A stretch of DNA of 64,000 nucleotides, taken from NCBI GenBank assembly GCA_003242885.1, contig QKMZ01000005.1:434001-498000 (forward strand). Direction: 5' to 3'. Made by a program: the position numbers and the translations under genes. Shown here one piece after another: positions 63,274 to 64,000 of the stretch; the stretch's first letter is position 1, and each line of letters opens with the position of its first letter. Origin of the DNA: Candidatus Melainabacteria bacterium. Its GTDB lineage: Bacteria; Cyanobacteriota; Vampirovibrionia; Obscuribacterales; Obscuribacteraceae. A model generated the notes under the pieces. It worked only from the letters and a program-made list of their open reading frames with translations. It searched no databases and was not told the DNA's origin.

Positions 63274-63918
63274 TTATGTTCCGAAAATACGGTCGCCCGC
63301 ATCGCCCAAGCCTGGAACGATGTAGCCGTGTTCGTTCAAATTGTCGTCAAGCGCAGCGGTGGTGATTCTCACGTTTGGAAACTGCTCGTGTACGCGCTTT
63401 ACACCTTCCGGCGCGGCAACTATAGAGACCAAATGAATGGTTTGAACATTCAATTTGTGAAAAAGGTTGATGGCGGCGCATGCTGAGCCACCCGTTGCCA
63501 GCATCGGATCGAGAACGAAGACGCGGCTTTCGTTGGGGAGCGCTTCCGGCAGTTTTGCATAATAAGAAATCGCCTTCAGCGTCTCTTCATCGCGGCGCAG
63601 ACCAATGTGATAGATGCGGGCGTTGGCGAAAAGCTCTTGCGCTGCTTCTGCCAGGATGAGCCCAGCTCTCAAAACCGGCGCAAAAACCACATAGTCGCTT
63701 AGAGCTACACCCTTTGCTGGCCCGATTGGCGTCTCCACGCCCACTTCGCGAACGCCCAGCTCACGCATTGCTTCGTAGACCAGGAAATAGCTGAGCTGTC
63801 TGGCTTTCTCGCGAAATTCTCCCGACGGCGTCTGGTAGTCGCGCAGCCTGGTCAAAATATTCCTCGTAAGAGGATGATTTACGATCGTGAGTTTTGACGT
63901 GTCTGTGCCAGTAACCAT
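63274..63918 (-). CDS. upp: Uracil phosphoribosyltransferase
   Basis: A 214-residue enzyme that joins uracil and PRPP to UMP in the pyrimidine salvage pathway. The PRPP-binding loop VLDPMLATGGSACAAINLF, the TRNILTRLRDYQTPSGEFR start, and the C-terminal GYIVPGLGDAGDRIFGT uracil site are typical. Length is normal (about 208 residues usual). It converges on dodecin across a shared terminator. Confidence 0.97.
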   Translation of the reverse strand: MVTGTDTSKLTIVNHPLTRNILTRLRDYQTPSGEFREKARQLSYFLVYEAMRELGVREVGVETPIGPAKGVALSDYVVFAPVLRAGLILAEAAQELFANARIYHIGLRRDEETLKAISYYAKLPEALPNESRVFVLDPMLATGGSACAAINLFHKLNVQTIHLVSIVAAPEGVKRVHEQFPNVRITTAALDDNLNEHGYIVPGLGDAGDRIFGT

Positions 63919-64000
63919 TGGAGCTTTCTCCCCCTGTGTGAGGCGCCTGTGTGCGCTTATGCCGCCCGTGACTTGAGGAGGTTGTCTGCCTCTTGTCGAG

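Overview
The window reads as chromosomal DNA of a free-living bacterium with roughly balanced base composition and densely packed genes on both strands. The gene style points to a non-photosynthetic relative of Cyanobacteria (Melainabacteria/Vampirovibrionia, Obscuribacter-like): many eukaryote-like Ser/Thr kinases, FHA and PP2C partners, a bacterial calpain joined to EF-hands and LysM, dodecin, LexA with a standard Ser/Lys dyad, and a tig-clpP-clpX-lon run. This placement is inference from gene content only; no alignment was run. No prophage, insertion sequence, CRISPR array or rRNA operon was seen. One tRNA (Gly, GCC) is present.

Layout. 1-5.6 kb (minus): a phospho-signalling operon (coiled-coil protein, ABC1/UbiB-like kinase, PP2C phosphatase, FHA protein, Ser/Thr kinase with NHL repeats cut by the window edge). 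6-11.6 kb: arginase, small PepSY-like secreted protein, lexA with a clear promoter and candidate operator, rqcH, gmk-rpoZ. 12-18.4 kb: dus, a phosphotransferase-fold kinase, a secreted carboxypeptidase-regulatory-like protein, larC, a transglutaminase lipoprotein. 18.5-23.8 kb: a translationally coupled operon of a TPR membrane protein and two membrane-anchored kinases with unusual active-site motifs. 23.9-25.3 kb: a secreted thioredoxin-fold gene with an in-frame UGA followed by a SECIS-like hairpin, the best candidate for something new here. 25.4-34.6 kb: clpB, a J-domain/TPR protein, a diguanylate cyclase, RidA, two tandem FKBPs, a response regulator. 34.6-41.7 kb: ssb, a sodium/solute symporter with a small partner, yqeK-nadD-alr, HU, an oxidoreductase. 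41.8-49.1 kb: tRNA-Gly, a membrane protein, tig, clpP, clpX, lon. 49.4-53.7 kb: class III aminotransferase, aldehyde dehydrogenase and acyl-CoA dehydrogenase, together resembling an omega-amino acid to acyl-CoA route. 53.7-54.7 kb: about 1 kb with little coding, holding a promoter, a candidate structured RNA, a 36-residue ORF and a GATC-rich inverted repeat. 54.75-61.2 kb: three calcium-binding/LysM/calpain genes. 61.3-64 kb: a Rieske protein and a SRPBCC protein in two adjacent genes, dodecin and upp.

Common threads are protein quality control (ClpB, J-domain, trigger factor, ClpP/ClpX, Lon, FKBPs, RqcH) and Ser/Thr phospho-signalling. Short palindromic repeats of at least two families sit between genes. 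Many genes appear to use GTG or TTG starts, judged here by the position of Shine-Dalgarno sequences.
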